A DNA stretch of 64,000 nt from Hirundichthys speculiger (Eukaryota > Chordata > Actinopteri > Beloniformes > Exocoetidae). The first letter of the stretch is position 1. Each line of letters opens with the position of its first letter. The stretch covers positions 880,001 to 944,000 of the forward strand of contig JAGFBZ010000940.1 in NCBI GenBank assembly GCA_018398805.1, in the 5' to 3' direction. Made by a program: the position numbers and the translations under genes. Under the pieces are notes generated by a model. The model did not search any database, was not told where the DNA came from, and saw nothing but the letters and a program-made list of their open reading frames with translations. Positions 11,601 to 26,600 of this stretch are shown one piece after another.

Positions 11601-14600
11601 GTTTGCGCTTTTACTTTAATGGTTCGCACATTCAGAATTGTTCTCACCTTTATTTAAACACGGTTGCTGTGTTATTAACCTCTTAGCAGCACTTCAAAGC
11701 TAAATGTTTGCATCTCGGTGAAAGCTTGCCGGTCGCTGTAATTCGAGGTTAAACCTGAACGGTTGAAACAGAACAAATTGTTCTCAAAAAGTGATGAATT
11801 GGAGGCCGGTAATTAGGATTTGCAATTTGCATTAGGTTGTTTGATCCCCGGCTCAAACAACCTGTAATCCTTTGGCTGATTTGATCTTGCTGGAAAATTG
11901 TTGTCTAATACTTGCATCATGTGAGCACTATAAACACATTACAACATTATACCGGACAAGACTGGGTCATAAATCTCATTGAGCCTTTTCTCAGTGTAAC
12001 AATAATCTTTCCATCGTGATATCTTATTGTTTATATGCCATACACCTGATTACTTATGACATTATTTCTAGAGGATCATTAACTGCTGTTTTTGTACTTG
12101 AATGTTTCCCGTTGGATACAGTTGGATTAAATTTGGTGTAATAGGAGCTTCTAATTACGTCGTGTTGTGCTTGTTCTCTTTAAAGTACCTGAGTTTGACC
12201 CAGGTGTCATCTTCTCAAAACTGTTCTCATGTCCGCGCTGATAATGGATCAAGTTGCTCTGTGTAACAGGAACAGGATTTTAACTGGGCCCGCCAGCTTC
12301 CACCAGCTGTGCAGAGCATCGTAGCCTCTTTGATCTCTTTGATTTCGTAACAGCATTTAACAACTAAAACCTTTTTTTATTTTCTCAGCAGTCAGCAGAG
12401 GGGGGGAAAAAAATGAATGTTGTTTTGTGTCTGTCGGACATGTAGGTAAGCCTTTGTTACTAACAACATCTAGTACATCAGTGTTGTCTTCATAATACTG
12501 TGTTTCCCAACATGCGAGAAAATAAATATTGCTCAATTAATATGATTTTACAGCAAAAATGTTGTGGAAGCAGTGACGGCATCACCTATGTTCACCCAAA
12601 AAAAAAAGAAATTAAACATATGGACATGAAAAATGTCAACTGCTTCCATCTACCACTAATGTCTTTTCACAGCTGCTACATGCTTTTCACCCTTATATGA
12701 ACTGCTTTGGCAGTGTGAAATGTTGTAGTAGAATATTGTGATTCTGTGGGGATTTGTGAGTTATACTGCAGCTGGTTGGCTCTCTACCTGTCACAGGTGT
12801 GCCTGAATCAAGCTGGCAGATTCACTAACATAATGGGAACGAGGTCTGAATGACTGGATGCCACTGCTTTAATGGATCGATAAAGTCACTGATATTATGT
12901 ATGTTTTATCTGAGAAGTTACATGAAAAATTAGCCCCACCCTGCAAGTTGGGAGGGCTGGTTCCTTAAAGCAATCCAGAGCAACATTTCAATTTTGAGGT
13001 TGTTAGCACCCCCTACAGGCGTCTGGGTGAAGTAGTTTTTATGACAGTCGCCATTCTACACAAGAATGTGATTACAAGCCAGTGTCTAGAACCAGGGAGA
13101 AAGGCAACCTGAAGAAAACTTAAGATGTCGACTGAGCAGGTAAAATGTCAAGACCTTTGCACAAATATTAATGTGTAATTTATGAAAGTGTGACAAGCTA
13201 ATTAGCAGAGTTAGAGAGGTTTTCTACAGCATTCTTACCGACTACGTACAATATTCCAAACTGTACGAGGTTGTGTTAAAACAAACCTGCATTTACAGGC
13301 CTTTCTTCTTCTTTGCCCACACTGGTATTAGCAAATTTAGCATCCTAAAACAGCGACGTTTCTCCCAACCAAGTTATTTTTGTCACTGGTGACGACAACT
13401 GATAACGGAACAACTAACGTTAGAGTTTATTTGAGGTGGATAAACTTCTGAGGAATAACAAAGAAAGTCACCACCTCTGATTTCTCAACCATCTTCAATA
13501 AAAACCATAAAACACAGAATTGAAGGTCAGTTTCTGTGTTTGTAGGCATCCAGCCGGCATCCTGTCCTCTCTGTTAGCTCTCTGCTAAGTAAGAGCCTGC
13601 CTCAGTACATTTTAATTTTATTCTTAGTTTTAGTTTTATCATCAGTTATTATTCTTTAATATCTGTTAATGGAAGTGGCATATGGGAAACTCTACATCAC
13701 CTTTCTATATCTATACAATTAGCCATTTCATGAATGGATGTGTCTAAAATAAGCACGTGGAACAGTTGTTGGAAAATTGATTTTATGGATGTGAAGGACA
13801 CATACTGGACTACAGTTTTATAAAAAGTTTTGGCATTAGCTGAAGTAAACAGAAAATGTGAAGCTGTTTATTGGCTCCATTAGCAACATGGAGTCAGTAA
13901 AGAGCAGGGAGATTGCTCTCTGTTTTTCTTGGGTGTGCTTTCGTTACAAAATCCCGTGCTGTCACATGTCAAAGCAGTTAATCGGGGAGATGAACGCTCA
14001 GTTTTAATATGGACTTGATATCTATTCCTGTCTGGCCACATCGACAAAGGCTAATTAAATCACTACATACCTTTTTGACTAAACTGTGAACGATGAGTAA
14101 GGCAGGGTGACATTCGAACAGGCTCAATAATAATAATACGGTGAGTCCGGCATCACGCTCGTCCACGTGCCGCGCTGCTACGCCCTCACCCGAGGCATTT
14201 CACAGGGCTCTCTGTTGATCTGAACAGGCGCAGCTCCCAGTTGCTTTGCCTGCTCCTGATATATGTGACGTTATGAAGCGAAGCCTCTCCAAGCACACCT
14301 CCATCCACGTGAGCTCCCCGTACGCATGCGGACACATTCCAGCTAAAGACATGAGGAACTTTATTATTGAAATGACAATGGAAGAAATTTAGCTTTTAGT
14401 TTGTAGAGGACATTTTTTTTTTAATTTTTTTCCCAGGACATAGCTTTGTCTGGTTATGCTTGTAATAATGAAAACAGGAAGTGATCAATGACGTGTTAGG
14501 TGCTGGGTATGCCAGGGTCACGGACACTGTACTGGGTTCACGCTGAGGTCAGAGCAGGCATTTGGGCTCATAGACTCCTGACAGCGTATTATGTTTGGCT

Positions 14601-17600
14601 TTCTGACTGGGATTTCTACGGTGTGTTAAACCGAACTTCAGTTTGTATGCTCTTTGTTTAAATCTCGCCGTCGACATGAACCGGGTCGGGGGCCGTGGAC
14701 AGCTGGGCCGTGCTCTTGTTTGTGATGTTTGCGTGTCTGCCAACGTCTCAGTACGTGATCTGCCAGAACATGTGCACGGACATGTCCTGGCAGCTTGTCC
14801 AGAAGCAGCAGTTGTTCTCTAATTATCCATTACCGATGAATCACACTGGACCTGTTGCATTGAATGAGTCTTGTTAAATGGAGCAGAGATGGGTTTGTGG
14901 AGGTGGCTGGATCTCTGTGTCCTGTGTAAAGTACCTTCAGCAGGCTTGGAGTGCTGTGAAGGTCCTTGGGGTGACAGCTGTTTGTGCTGCATCAGAAGCA
15001 CTTCATCGTGGACAAAGAACAAATTGTTGTGCATTTTTATGAGTTACCTTGTGGCTAAGCGAGACTAAGCGAGACCTGGAGAAGCGTACCACCGCTTGTC
15101 CCTGGTCTCTTCCATGTTGCTTAAAGCTTTGAGGTGAGTTCATGAAGTGTATGAAACGGAAAAGCTGCTGATCAGGTGTGAATTTCACGGTCCTGAGTTC
15201 TGAGTGGCAGGTAAGCAGCTCCGACCAGGAGTCGCTGGTTTTCCCACTTCTGAAACAATCACTTTTCTACAAAGAAACCACAGCTCCAAGGGAAACTTCC
15301 TTGCCGCTGTTGGATCCACAAAGCATAGCCGCAAAGAATGGTCTAACATTTGTTTCTCCGCAAAAAAATTGTTGACATACTGTTGAGTTTCCTTCATCCG
15401 GAAGGTCGGAGGCTCGATCCCCATCATGTGCCCAGGGAACGACGCTTTATGGAAAGTTCGATGCAGAGAATCAGTTAAGGTATAATAAACATTTTTGATG
15501 AACTGTTGGGAAATTTCCAGACGGTTGCCATGAACTAATTGGAGTTTTGTGTTTGTAGCCTGGCAACAGGGAATCTAATGATGCCGCATTCAGCATCAGC
15601 ATGGAGGTAACAATAGGAGCGTAATTTCCAGTTCGTTCTCTGAGATTCAAAGATGCTCCTTCGCAGTAACGAGCCCTAGATTACATCAGCTGTTGTTAAC
15701 AACCACTTCAGTCTCTCCTTCATGAATTTAATTGCTCTGTCTTCAGACTTTGTCTCTTCGTTGGAGCCAAATAAAGAGGACCTAGTCTTTAGACCTCCTG
15801 TGTTGTCCATCTGAATTTAGGATCATCCAGATGAAAATACTTGATCAGATATTACATTTATACTATGTGACTCAAACTGAACCCCTCTATTCTCAGCTTT
15901 AAGGGCCGTACCTTGCTACCTAAAATAAAAAAAAAAAACCGTTCTGAGCCTTTTTGTGTGACATAATTGTGTTGATATAAAGAAACACCAGACTGACAAA
16001 CTTCAACTAAATTTGGTTTCTTTTTAGTTACAATAAGGAACAGAGAAGGAATATATGATCCGACGGATAAGCACAAGGCATGTCGCATTGATCTCCATTA
16101 TTTTAGTCAGTCAGCGCTGCAGAACACAGACCAAAAAGTGAGCTCGGGATAGCAGATGGGGGAACCTCTCTTTCTAAATTTAGCTGTTCCTGGTAAAATG
16201 GTGCATCAGCACCCATAATCAATGGCCTGCTGACATCACAGCCGAGCTTCCCCTCTCTCCATCCAGGCATCTGGTGGAAATATTGCACTTTTGTTCCCCT
16301 CTGATTGAGCTGTCCTCGTTCCCCTGCAGGGTTCCTTTATGGAGCTGGCCTCAGTTTACTGCTCTATTTCTCCATCTCTTTTATGGGCTTTTATGCAGGC
16401 ATCCTTGATTCAGGCCTTCAGCTGGAAACATTGTTATATAAATGTGACTCTACTGTGATTTTTTTTGCAAAATGTGGAGTCGTAATCATAGATCTAATGA
16501 CCTAAAAAGAAACTCTTGAAATGAAATGAAAAATACTTTATTAATCCCAGAAGGGAAATTCAGAATTTCAATATTCTGTGTTGCATTTCCACTCTAGTCT
16601 GTTGTCAAGCTGAACTCCAAGATACTTGTCTTCCTGTCCGTTGCTGATACACCCAACACTGCAGAGTCATCAGAGTATTTCTGCAGATGACAGGACTCAG
16701 AGTTGGACTGGAAGTCAGAGGTGTAGAGCGTGAAGAGAAATGGTGAGAGAACAGTTCCTTGTGGTGCTCCGATGCTGCTGACCTCCATCTCAGACACACA
16801 ACCTTTCAGTCTCACAAACTGTGGTCTGTTTGTGAGGTCGTCATAAATCCAGGAGGTTGTGGAGGAATCCACCTGGAACTTATGGAGCTTCTCACATAAC
16901 AACGCAGGCTGAATTGTATTAAAAGCACTTGAGAAATCAAAGAACATGACCCCTCAAAGTGCTGCCTGATTGGTCCAGATGAGAGTGGGCTCTGTGAAGC
17001 AGGTAGATGAGCCCATTACGATATGTGAACTGTAATGGGTCCTGAAAGGTGCTGACCTGCTTGTTGAGGTGGACCAGTAAGAGTCTCTCCAGGACTTTCA
17101 TGATGTGAGATGTCAGGGCAACTGGTCTGTATTCGTCAGGTTCAGCTGGTTGTGGTTTTTTAGGCACTGGAATGAGGCAGGATGTTTTCAATCAATCAAT
17201 TCCCTGGTTTGCAAACAGAAATGTGTCACCTCGAGTTTTTACTTTTTAGTTTATTTGATTAATATTGTGTTTTTCTGACTAAAAGTGAAGATTTATGATA
17301 GTAATTAGATGAGATTTCTTCTGGAGGAACAGCACTAGCTGATCACAAAAACATGATCACTTCCCATCTTATTACTGTCAAAACAGCTCTGAAGAAGAGT
17401 AAATACTTCCACAACGGATGTCTGGGATCAGTGAAAGGTTGAATCCCTCATTTATGAATAACTGATTTCTATCTCCATTTACAGTGGGTTAAATCAGTAT
17501 TAAACATGTCAGCATTTTTCTCAGTTAACATACTTCCAAAAGTGCTGTTGACATTGACATGAAACTTTCACCAAATGTTGACAACAACCCATGAAATCCA

Positions 17601-20600
17601 CACATGCTAAAGAATCAAAAAACCAGTCATAGATGTCCAGAAATGATTTGTAAAAATGGGTTTAATATTTGTAGAAAATAAAGATGTTTTTTTTTTTCTT
17701 TTTTTTATCTCGGTCCCAGTTTTCCATTCATCCTTCAGTTATATGAGGTTTGCCAGTAAGGTATGCTGAAAAACAGCTCCACTCCGGGATGTTCCCGCCT
17801 CCAAGCTTCACTCCTGGTATGGTGTTGTGTTTTTGGGGCGCCATTTGTCCTCCACACCTTTCACAGGCCCGTTCTACGGCTCAGTTGGGACTGAACCGGC
17901 TGGTATTAACTTGCACTGACAAGGTGCAGGATCGCTGATTTGATTTCACCTGGTATCTTGGCTTTCCGTGCCTTTTTGCACCTGCCTTTCTTCATGTGTT
18001 CAATGCCTTTTCCATGTGTCACTTCACATCATGACAAGATAACCTAATTTCTTTGACCGTCTGCGGCTTGATTTCTCTGCATTTGTGGATTGGACGAGTT
18101 GTTACAAACATCTGGTAAAAGTTTTGTGTCCGTAGCACCTTTTTAGAACGAAATTTACTAAGAAATCGTTGAAGCCCCCCCCCCCCCCGTGTAAATGACC
18201 TGCCATGTCCTGGGAAAAAGCTCTTAAGAAGCTGCAGGATCAATTCTGAGACCTGCATAATATGACAAAAGGCCCTCCTCTGTATACGATGTGGGAGTCC
18301 AAAGGTTGAAGACCAAACACCACAATGCGCACACACACAGACACACACAGACACACACAGACACACACAGGGAAAGAAGTCAGCAGTGTTGGCAGGTTCC
18401 AGCTGTGAGGATTTAATCAGTTTACGCTGTCTGGCTTTTCTGGTTCAGTCCAGACATGAAGTATGAAGCTGCCAATCTAAGTTGGCCATGAAACACTTTA
18501 TCTCAAATGTCTTCTGTTATACTGTGATGATGGAGAAAATGGAAGGAAGTCACGCAGCGGTGATGGTGACTATTGACAGGAACCCGTTCGGTATTTTATA
18601 TCAGTTCACTGAGGCTGAGAGAAACATAAAATTGGATATTTTTGGCACTTTGGATCAATTTCTGCTGACACCACAGTTCGCTGCCGGAGGCAGAGTGGAG
18701 TCCCGACCGCAGCTGCTGTGCGGGACGGTTATAAATATCTGAGGGTTGCGTTAGCCGCCCAGCAGCTGACTGGAGGTGCCAGTACGAGCGTTCAGGGATC
18801 CCACGGCTGAAATCAGCTGGTCTGACTCTGCTGGGACAACTGCACACATTAATGTGAATTCATAGTTTAATTGGAATAAAACTTTGTCTTGTTAAGTAAT
18901 AGTTTCCAGGCAACAGAGTCCATTACAGGGAGTTTTATTATTTTCTGTTATGTTCCTTTTCACCCTAGATAAAATATTAAGGAATGCTCTGTATGCGGAT
19001 TTTTTTTTTTTTTTTCTGATTTGCAGGTAAAAGAAGTTGTTGCATTTCAGCAATATTTCTCAGATAAAAAATCTGAAATGTCTGGTTGGATTTCACGGAC
19101 TCAAAGTTAAAGTGACTGCGAAAGCTCTGATGTAAACGAAACAAAAATGAAGTCTGGAGCTCTCTGACACTTGTAATCTTTGATGTTCCAGTTTTTGTTT
19201 TTATCCAGTTTTGCTTCTAGTCCTGTTTGTGTTTTTGCTTGACCTGTGACAGATAAGGGGTTTTGTGAACGGAGCATATTTCTCGCTGAAAACCGCAAAC
19301 GATGTTATCGAGGGACTTTTGACCCGTGTCGTTCAGAGTGACGACGTTTGAAGAGAAAGAAGCCGTTCTAACTCGTCTGCAGGGACCTCGTGCTGATGAA
19401 CCGTACGCTCCAACATGTAAACAGCTGTCCTGCTCGCATAGTTGCTCCTCAGAACGAATGTTTAAAAAGTCTCCCAGAATTCCCAGCAGGAACCCTTTAA
19501 GGAGCACGGCAGCCAAACCAGCATGGAAAAATGTTTTTTTTTTTTTTTTTTTTTGCGTATTGTCTTCCAGCTTTCAGGGCAACGTGACCCGCAGCCTTTA
19601 CCTGAGTGACAGCAGCAGGTGCAGAGTCAAGTCAGTTGTGTGTTTTTAGTGTTGGGAGTGTTGTCGCTGTAAATAGAGCTGTCAATCAAACTCTCCTAAT
19701 TATGTGGCTTAACGGGCGGATGACTCTTGAAATCATTTCTGACTGTACCAGCCATTGTGCATTTTTACAGTAGTGCATCCCGGATTGATTCAGCTGTTAA
19801 CTGTAGTAAAGTAATCAAGAAAGGTGTTTTTTTTTTTTCCCCCATTATTTTAGATAACCACATTTATTTATTCCTAAACAGCATCTTTCCTATGCTACCA
19901 CTGAACTGTGAACTCATCAGATATTTCGTACTAACTTGTATTTTGTTTTCAGTGTTTTTCTTTTCTCCCATAGGCTCTTCTTTCTTGTTTTTAGTTCAGT
20001 TCCTCGACAGCTGTGTGATGGACTTCGCTGCTGTGTGTCAACAGGATTTTGTCCAAATTTAAAAGATGGACTGATTTCATTTTGTACACTGTCACTCCGT
20101 AAACTCTCGCTGACCTGCCGGACCTTTTTCTCCGGTGCTGCTGTGATGTTCACATTTGCTGTTTTCAGTGAAATAAGCGGAAACACATCCATGGCAGAGC
20201 CGGCCCAAGCCTCAATGGGGCCCTAAGCAAAATTTGATTGTTGGGGCCCACTATTTCTGCCAATAATATTGATTGTTGATCATTCACACACCTACTACAG
20301 TATAAACTTATTACGCCTGACATGTCTTTACACATTTAAGGGGGTGGCCTAAGTAATAACATAAATAATACCAAATACAAATAATAATGATGAATGATGT
20401 TCAGGGTGCCACATATGGTTTTTAATCTCACATTCAGCTTATACAGCAGCCTGGGGTTGATTTTCACAACATAGAAAAACTACAACAGCAATGTGCAAAA
20501 TTTTGTAGTGCAAGAACAACAAAATGCGCTTGCTAGCAAACAGATGACCATCAAATATTAGCAATAACTTTGTTTTGAAGCCAAAAAGAAAAAAAGGGAG

Positions 20601-23600
20601 AAATATATAGGGCCAACCCTGAGAATCAACTCGAAGTTAAAGCTCAGACACAAATACAAAATAGGCCAGATGAAAGATAAATTTCTCTCGTTTTAAACTA
20701 GCTAGCTATTAGCCTATGTTATTAACTGCTACACAAATCTCTTTGATTAACATTTCCTGACATGCAAACATACCTTTATCTTGGCATTTTTTCTCTTCTT
20801 CCTCTTTCTTCCTCTTTCTTTTCTCTGCTCCTGAAGGATATGTCCTTTTTTGTGACATTTTTTTCCCCTCAACTACCTGCGCTTTGGACACTCAGTGCGC
20901 ATTGCAGGAGGTACACATTACCGGTATAGCGGAGCTTTGACATAGAACGGCAGTAAGAATCACTAGGCCTTTTTTTTTTTTACACTTTTCATCCGTCATT
21001 ACATCAAAATTTCACTTTCTTTCTGTCTGTGTTTGTGAACAGCAGCATTTCAGAAAACCAATCTCAGGTTTTGGCAGCACCAAAGAGCTGAGTTTTCACA
21101 ATACACTGATTTTAGTCTGGAAACAATTAGTAGGTTTAAATTGGAGCCACTCCCATAGCAGCAGCTTCATTGTTTCCTTCGCTGTGGCGGTGGACGGCTC
21201 ATACAGCATCGAACCCTGTTGGACGCTGAGCTGTATATTTGAAGCTATCCCTCCACTCTGTTCAAGACCTGCACGTGATCTCTCGCCAAGTCTGCGGTCC
21301 AGCTGAGTCCAACAGCTGGATGAATGAAGAGCTGATTTGTGTATGAACGTGTCCCATCCATTGATCCTCAACCGCACGGAGATTCTTTGAACAGGGGATG
21401 TTCAGAGATTCACTGCTTTGTAACTTGATATTCGGTGGTGAAGTGGTGGGTGATGTTGGAAACGTTTCTCCAGAATCAGCATTTCCTCCCCGGATCCACA
21501 GTCTTTTTCGCATTAGCCTGACCTAGTAACAGTAGTAGACATCTGGGTCAACACAACCAAATCCTGATTCGCATGCTCGTTACATAAATGCTGAGCTTCT
21601 GGTAGGCTGTACTGAAGAAGCTTCTATTAATTATTCCTGGCAACTCGCCCCTGAGCTACCCCCCCCGTCCCCCGGGTCGTCCCGGGCTCACTCTCTCTCT
21701 CCATGTCCAACTGTGGCGCTGCTGTCTTCACGCATTGTCACTGAGGGGAAGGAGCAAGGCATTAAGGCACACCTCAGTGGGCGCTAGCCTGGCCCGTGGC
21801 GACTGACTCATCCCCATCTCCTCCACTTTTTATACGCTGACATTCCCATCAGCCCCTGCTCTCGCAGGCAGCTCATCGCTTTGACATGCCGGCGAGTTCT
21901 CCAACAAAGGAGAAACTTTTATCTCTGACCAGTGTGTGGGGGGGGGGGGGGGCTAGCGAAGTGCAGATTGCTGCAGGAGGTTCTGACTAAAGGCCCCAAT
22001 AGAACTGAACTGATTCACTCTTGTTTATGTGGTCAGCTACTTTGAATTTGTTTATGCTTTTAATTGTAATTAATCCAGTCTGTGAACGCAGGTCACACTA
22101 TAGCTCTGCTTCATTTAGCACGTTGACTTCTTTCAGCTTCCAGCACTGCCACGTCGTTTTGTTCCGTAACCCCTGATTGGTCCCAGTTGCATCTGAAGTC
22201 ATCACAGGGCAGCAGGATTTCTTTCTTTTTTTTTTTTTTTTTTCTTTTCAGACCTGCACTCTAATTTAGGCGACACCCAACCTGTCATTACTCGCACAGC
22301 TGAGAACCAAATGTTGCATCTCATAAAAGATCTCCCTTTTTTTTTTTTTTTTTTTTTGTCCTCGTCATAGCTCGAGTCCGCATTGTTGGAAGTAGAAGAC
22401 ACACAATGGTGTGACGTCAGCAAAGCGATTGTTTCATAAGAGCAGAACAACAAAATGCTTTAAGGGTGGCAACACGTGGACGCTCCTCTTAAAGCATTTT
22501 AAGGATGGCAACACGTGAACGCTCCTCTTAGAGGTGCCGTGGATTCTGGCATCGCGTCAGTCCCAAAGACCTGCTGACTCCTGACACATTCTCACATTCG
22601 CCTGAAAAGTCGTAGCTGCCGACGCCACAATCGGACCGCTACGCACCATCTTTCCTTCTGGATCAGCAGTCCTTACTTTTGTTGCTGTTTCAGCTCTATC
22701 TGCACGCCAAGGCCATGTCGCATCCTAAAACATGCAACAAACACTGAGGCAACTTTGACCTTTTTGACATTTTAAGTTTGTTTTTAATGTGCAGCAGATC
22801 CCATTTTAGTTTGAACTGAAAGTTTTTAGAAATGATGATGTAGTTTCACACATTTGCTCCATAATTTCCTCCTTTGGGTCACCACTCATCCTTCCCTGAT
22901 TCAATAAGCTTCAGTCATATGACCGTTACCAGCGGAGAAGACAAAAAAGATGAGCCTTAGGAGCGATATAAACAGTGACGTGGAAATGGAGCAGCGTGCA
23001 CAGCAGATTTAGTTGCCTTTGGTATCAGCTTTAATGTAGTTCAAGTCTGTATCTGCAACTGCGTGCATGTGCGTGTGTGCGTGGCATCTGCAGGGTGAAG
23101 CCATTACAAGAACCATCTGCAACAAAGGTTATTTCCAGCTGTTGGTCGGAGGACGCAGAGTGACTGTTGATGCGCTGCACGTAGTAAACACACATCACAT
23201 GACTGTCGATGCTAGTGCTGGGCGATATGGAAAAAATCATATATCACGATATGGACTATTTTATATCACGATAACGATATATATCACGATATACCATAAT
23301 AAAGTATGTTTTCAGTTATTCTCTGAAAAGTTTGACAAAAATTTCATTGCTTACTTTTCAACTTTATTTTGAAAAGACATTTAGCTGAACTGTCACAAAC
23401 ATACATTTTAGTGCAGTAAAAACAGGTAGGTACAGAGGTACAGTAGCTTTCACTTTTTTTTTAAAGTGCACAACAGTTTCTGAGAGGAAAAACACATTTT
23501 TGCACTGAAGTTCAACTACAAAAAATAAACACAAATTATTTTTCAACTTTCTGAAATCTGTAACCTTGTAGTGCAAAGTTTGCAAACCAATATAAAGTGT

Positions 23601-26600
23601 CTAAAGTAAACACCAGGGTTGAAGAGAACTCTGTTTAAGGCATTAACCATGAATAAAAGTGCAAACATAAAAGGCTACTTTGTAGAAGTAGATATGATTC
23701 TATCAAATTTATCGTTGCAGGTTATTCAATTACATATTTGCTGTAATAATTGATAAAATTAGGTTAGAAACGATAGAAGAGAAATGGCACGATACACACT
23801 TTTATACCGTCCCCACGATATGTATCATCATATTGCCCAGCACTAGTCGATGCCGGTGAGCTTGTGTGGTTGTGTGATGCGCGTTCATGCTGGTGTGAGT
23901 GAGTTTATTCATTGAGATCTGTAGTCCCAGACGAAGATGGCGGCGTGCAGTAGCAGAAAACTCTGCAGAACCCGGCACAGATCTGGGATTTGTTTTGTTA
24001 GTCTGATCGATATTTTTTTTTTAATTCATTTTTTCTCCTGAATAACCTCCCATTGTGTTTGTGTTGTTTTCTCAGTAACAGACTCATCAGCAGATGGGGT
24101 GATCGTGTGTCTTTGAGGTAGAAAATAAAGGCATTTCCCTCCTTCTAAGAGTGAATAATGGCGAATGCTTAAGTGTATCTGTGAGTTGTTTAAGCCACAT
24201 GAGACAACGGATCTGATCAACATAATGAAATCACAGTTACCTGTTGAGTCCGGCTGCCAAGGTGAATCAGAACATTTTGGTGGGATCAGCCTCCTCTCTG
24301 TCTTCTTCTCGTCTTTATTTGACGCCTGCTCGTCTGAACTTTTAACATCTCTTCACATCCTGTTGTTTCTTTATTTTTCGACAGACCTCACAGACTGCTG
24401 AGGCGGCTGAGCGGTCTGTCAGGTCTTCCTCCGCAGATGCCGGGCAGTTTCCAGGCTTTTCATTTGCCGGGGAAGTCGGGTGATGATTAAAAGGCTGGAG
24501 ATGCCGTGTTTCCTCCGCAGGATGGCTCTAATGCAACCCACAAATTAGCATAGCTGCACGTTGTTGCGTTGCTGCGCAGGAGACTGGTTTGTTTAGCAGG
24601 TTTGTGTGAGATAATCAACTATATTTGAGTTATTTATAGTCCAGGTTGGATTAAACAGGGGGAGTCGCTGATGAAGTTTGTTGTTTTATCAAGGAAGTGT
24701 GGCTTTCAGCTTTTATGTTGTACTTACTGGGAAGTTTAAAAACCTCATGTGCTGCAGATTCTGCGGTTTGCTCCTGCTATTAGATTAAGGTCATCACCAG
24801 TAGTCTGTTTACCTACTTTTTGAAAACACGTGAAGGGAATCAGAATGTGATTTTGTGATTTTGTGTGTTTATAGCAGTTTTGTGACAACTTGACAGCTGT
24901 TCTCCAGACTCAGCGGCAGATCGGTCCGAAGGGGTTACAAAGTAGATTTATGTTGGAAGGTCGTGCAAATAATCAGGAAATGTGAAATGCTAAAATGACT
25001 AAATGGGGTTTTGCAGGCAGATGACACATGCGCACGGATACATCAGGCCTGTGTTCGCTTGTGCGTTGGAACAAGTTAAGCCCACTTGATAAGTTGAATA
25101 ATTCATCTAACAGAACATTAAGGTTATGCCTTTTAAATAAGAAGCGCTCAGCTTTGGTTCGGTGTCACCATCTTTGTATGGACTTCACATCAAATCAGAA
25201 AAGTATAAAATACTGGGTCTTGTGACCATTTGTTGTTGTTGTTTGTGTTTGTTTGTCCATGTTTTTCATCCACTTTGCTTGTTTGTGCAACTGGAAACGA
25301 AATGATGAAGCAAAAACTTTTATCTTTTCCCGCTGCATATCAGAAAGAGGAAAAAAAAACAGTCCTACAGTCGCAGTCAGCGGCGTGTTTGTTGCGTGCG
25401 TGTGCATGCGTGTGTGGTGGTGGAGGGGGTGGGGGGTGGGTGGAGGGAATCTCCTCAGTCCCACCTCTTCAAATCAGAATTGAGCATGTGCTGAAAAGGA
25501 GGCAGGCGCTGCTGCATCCCAGTCAGTCCCGTCGGCGCTCCGCGTCCTCCGCCGACGCGTAAAAACTGCTCATCACGGAAAGTCTCCTTCGGTTTGATCT
25601 TCCACACCGACCCAGCTCCCCGCGCGCGTGCCGTTCAACGCTTTTAGTTCCAGATGTGGAGCCTCAGATGCCGTAACAGCAGAAGAAGCCGCTGGTTTTA
25701 CGCGGAGCGGGACGCGGAGTTTGGTTTTTGGATGAGCGGATCTCGGAGCTCCGCGCTCCGGCTGGAGTAGCAGCTGCAGCACTGAAGGACTTGGGTCGGG
25801 TTGGGGGGGGGGCCCGTGGAGGCTGAGGGGGCGCAGACATGGTCCAGAACGTGATTCTGGTGTTTTTCCGCAGGAGACTGAGCCAGAGGCCGGCGGTGGA
25901 GGAGCTGGAGAGCCGGAACATCTTGAAGCGTAAGCAGAGACTTTTCTATCTCCATCAATAAATTAATGAATGAATGGATGATGATTTCTGTTAATCTGCT
26001 GCACTGACCCAGAAAGAACTTTAAGCTTTCAAATTGAAGAACTTAAAAAAAATCTTTGAGTTATTTGAGTATATAAATATATTTGAGTAGGATGATGTTA
26101 ATTTTAATCAAATGTGTTTGGACTGCTTCAGTATCTACTTTATATTTTCAATTTTCATGTCATTAGAGACAACTGTCTTTGTGTTCGGAGTTGCCATTCA
26201 CAAAATACAAATAAACAAACAAATAAATACCCTTTTGATTTTTGGGAATCCAACCGATTTTGCTATTTAAACTATTTGATCACTGATCTGGCTCCACAAG
26301 AATCCCAGTCCACAGGGTCGTGATCTGGTTTCTGATCCACATCCTTAAATCTGAAGTACAGCCTTACTTCTGCCGGAGGAACATGTCAGATCAAACTTTG
26401 AAACGGTGCCTGATTGCTGAGGATAATTATGAAACGGGCCCCACATTCTGTGCTGATCTGTGGCTCTCTGTGGATTCGGGGCCACCTGTGAAGTCTCAGC
26501 AGCTGTCCTCATCCTCCTCCGCACAGCGGCACATGTTCAAGCTAAACACGACCCCCCCCCCCCCCCCCCCCCCCCACCCCCCCCCCCCCCCCCCCCAACA

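Larger units (their letters stand above)
10915..16519. other. Large phactr3 intron, no gene seen
   Basis: Part of the 16-kb intron between exons 9531-9684 and 25874-25929. Apart from the SINE-type pieces noted above I see no coding exon or RNA gene; all open frames are short and lack recognisable motifs. Confidence 0.6.

Noticed and set aside
23930..23960. AAGATGGCGGC as a promoter signal.
   Set aside because: A single YY1-like match beside a MITE, with no CpG enrichment or reading frame to support a start.
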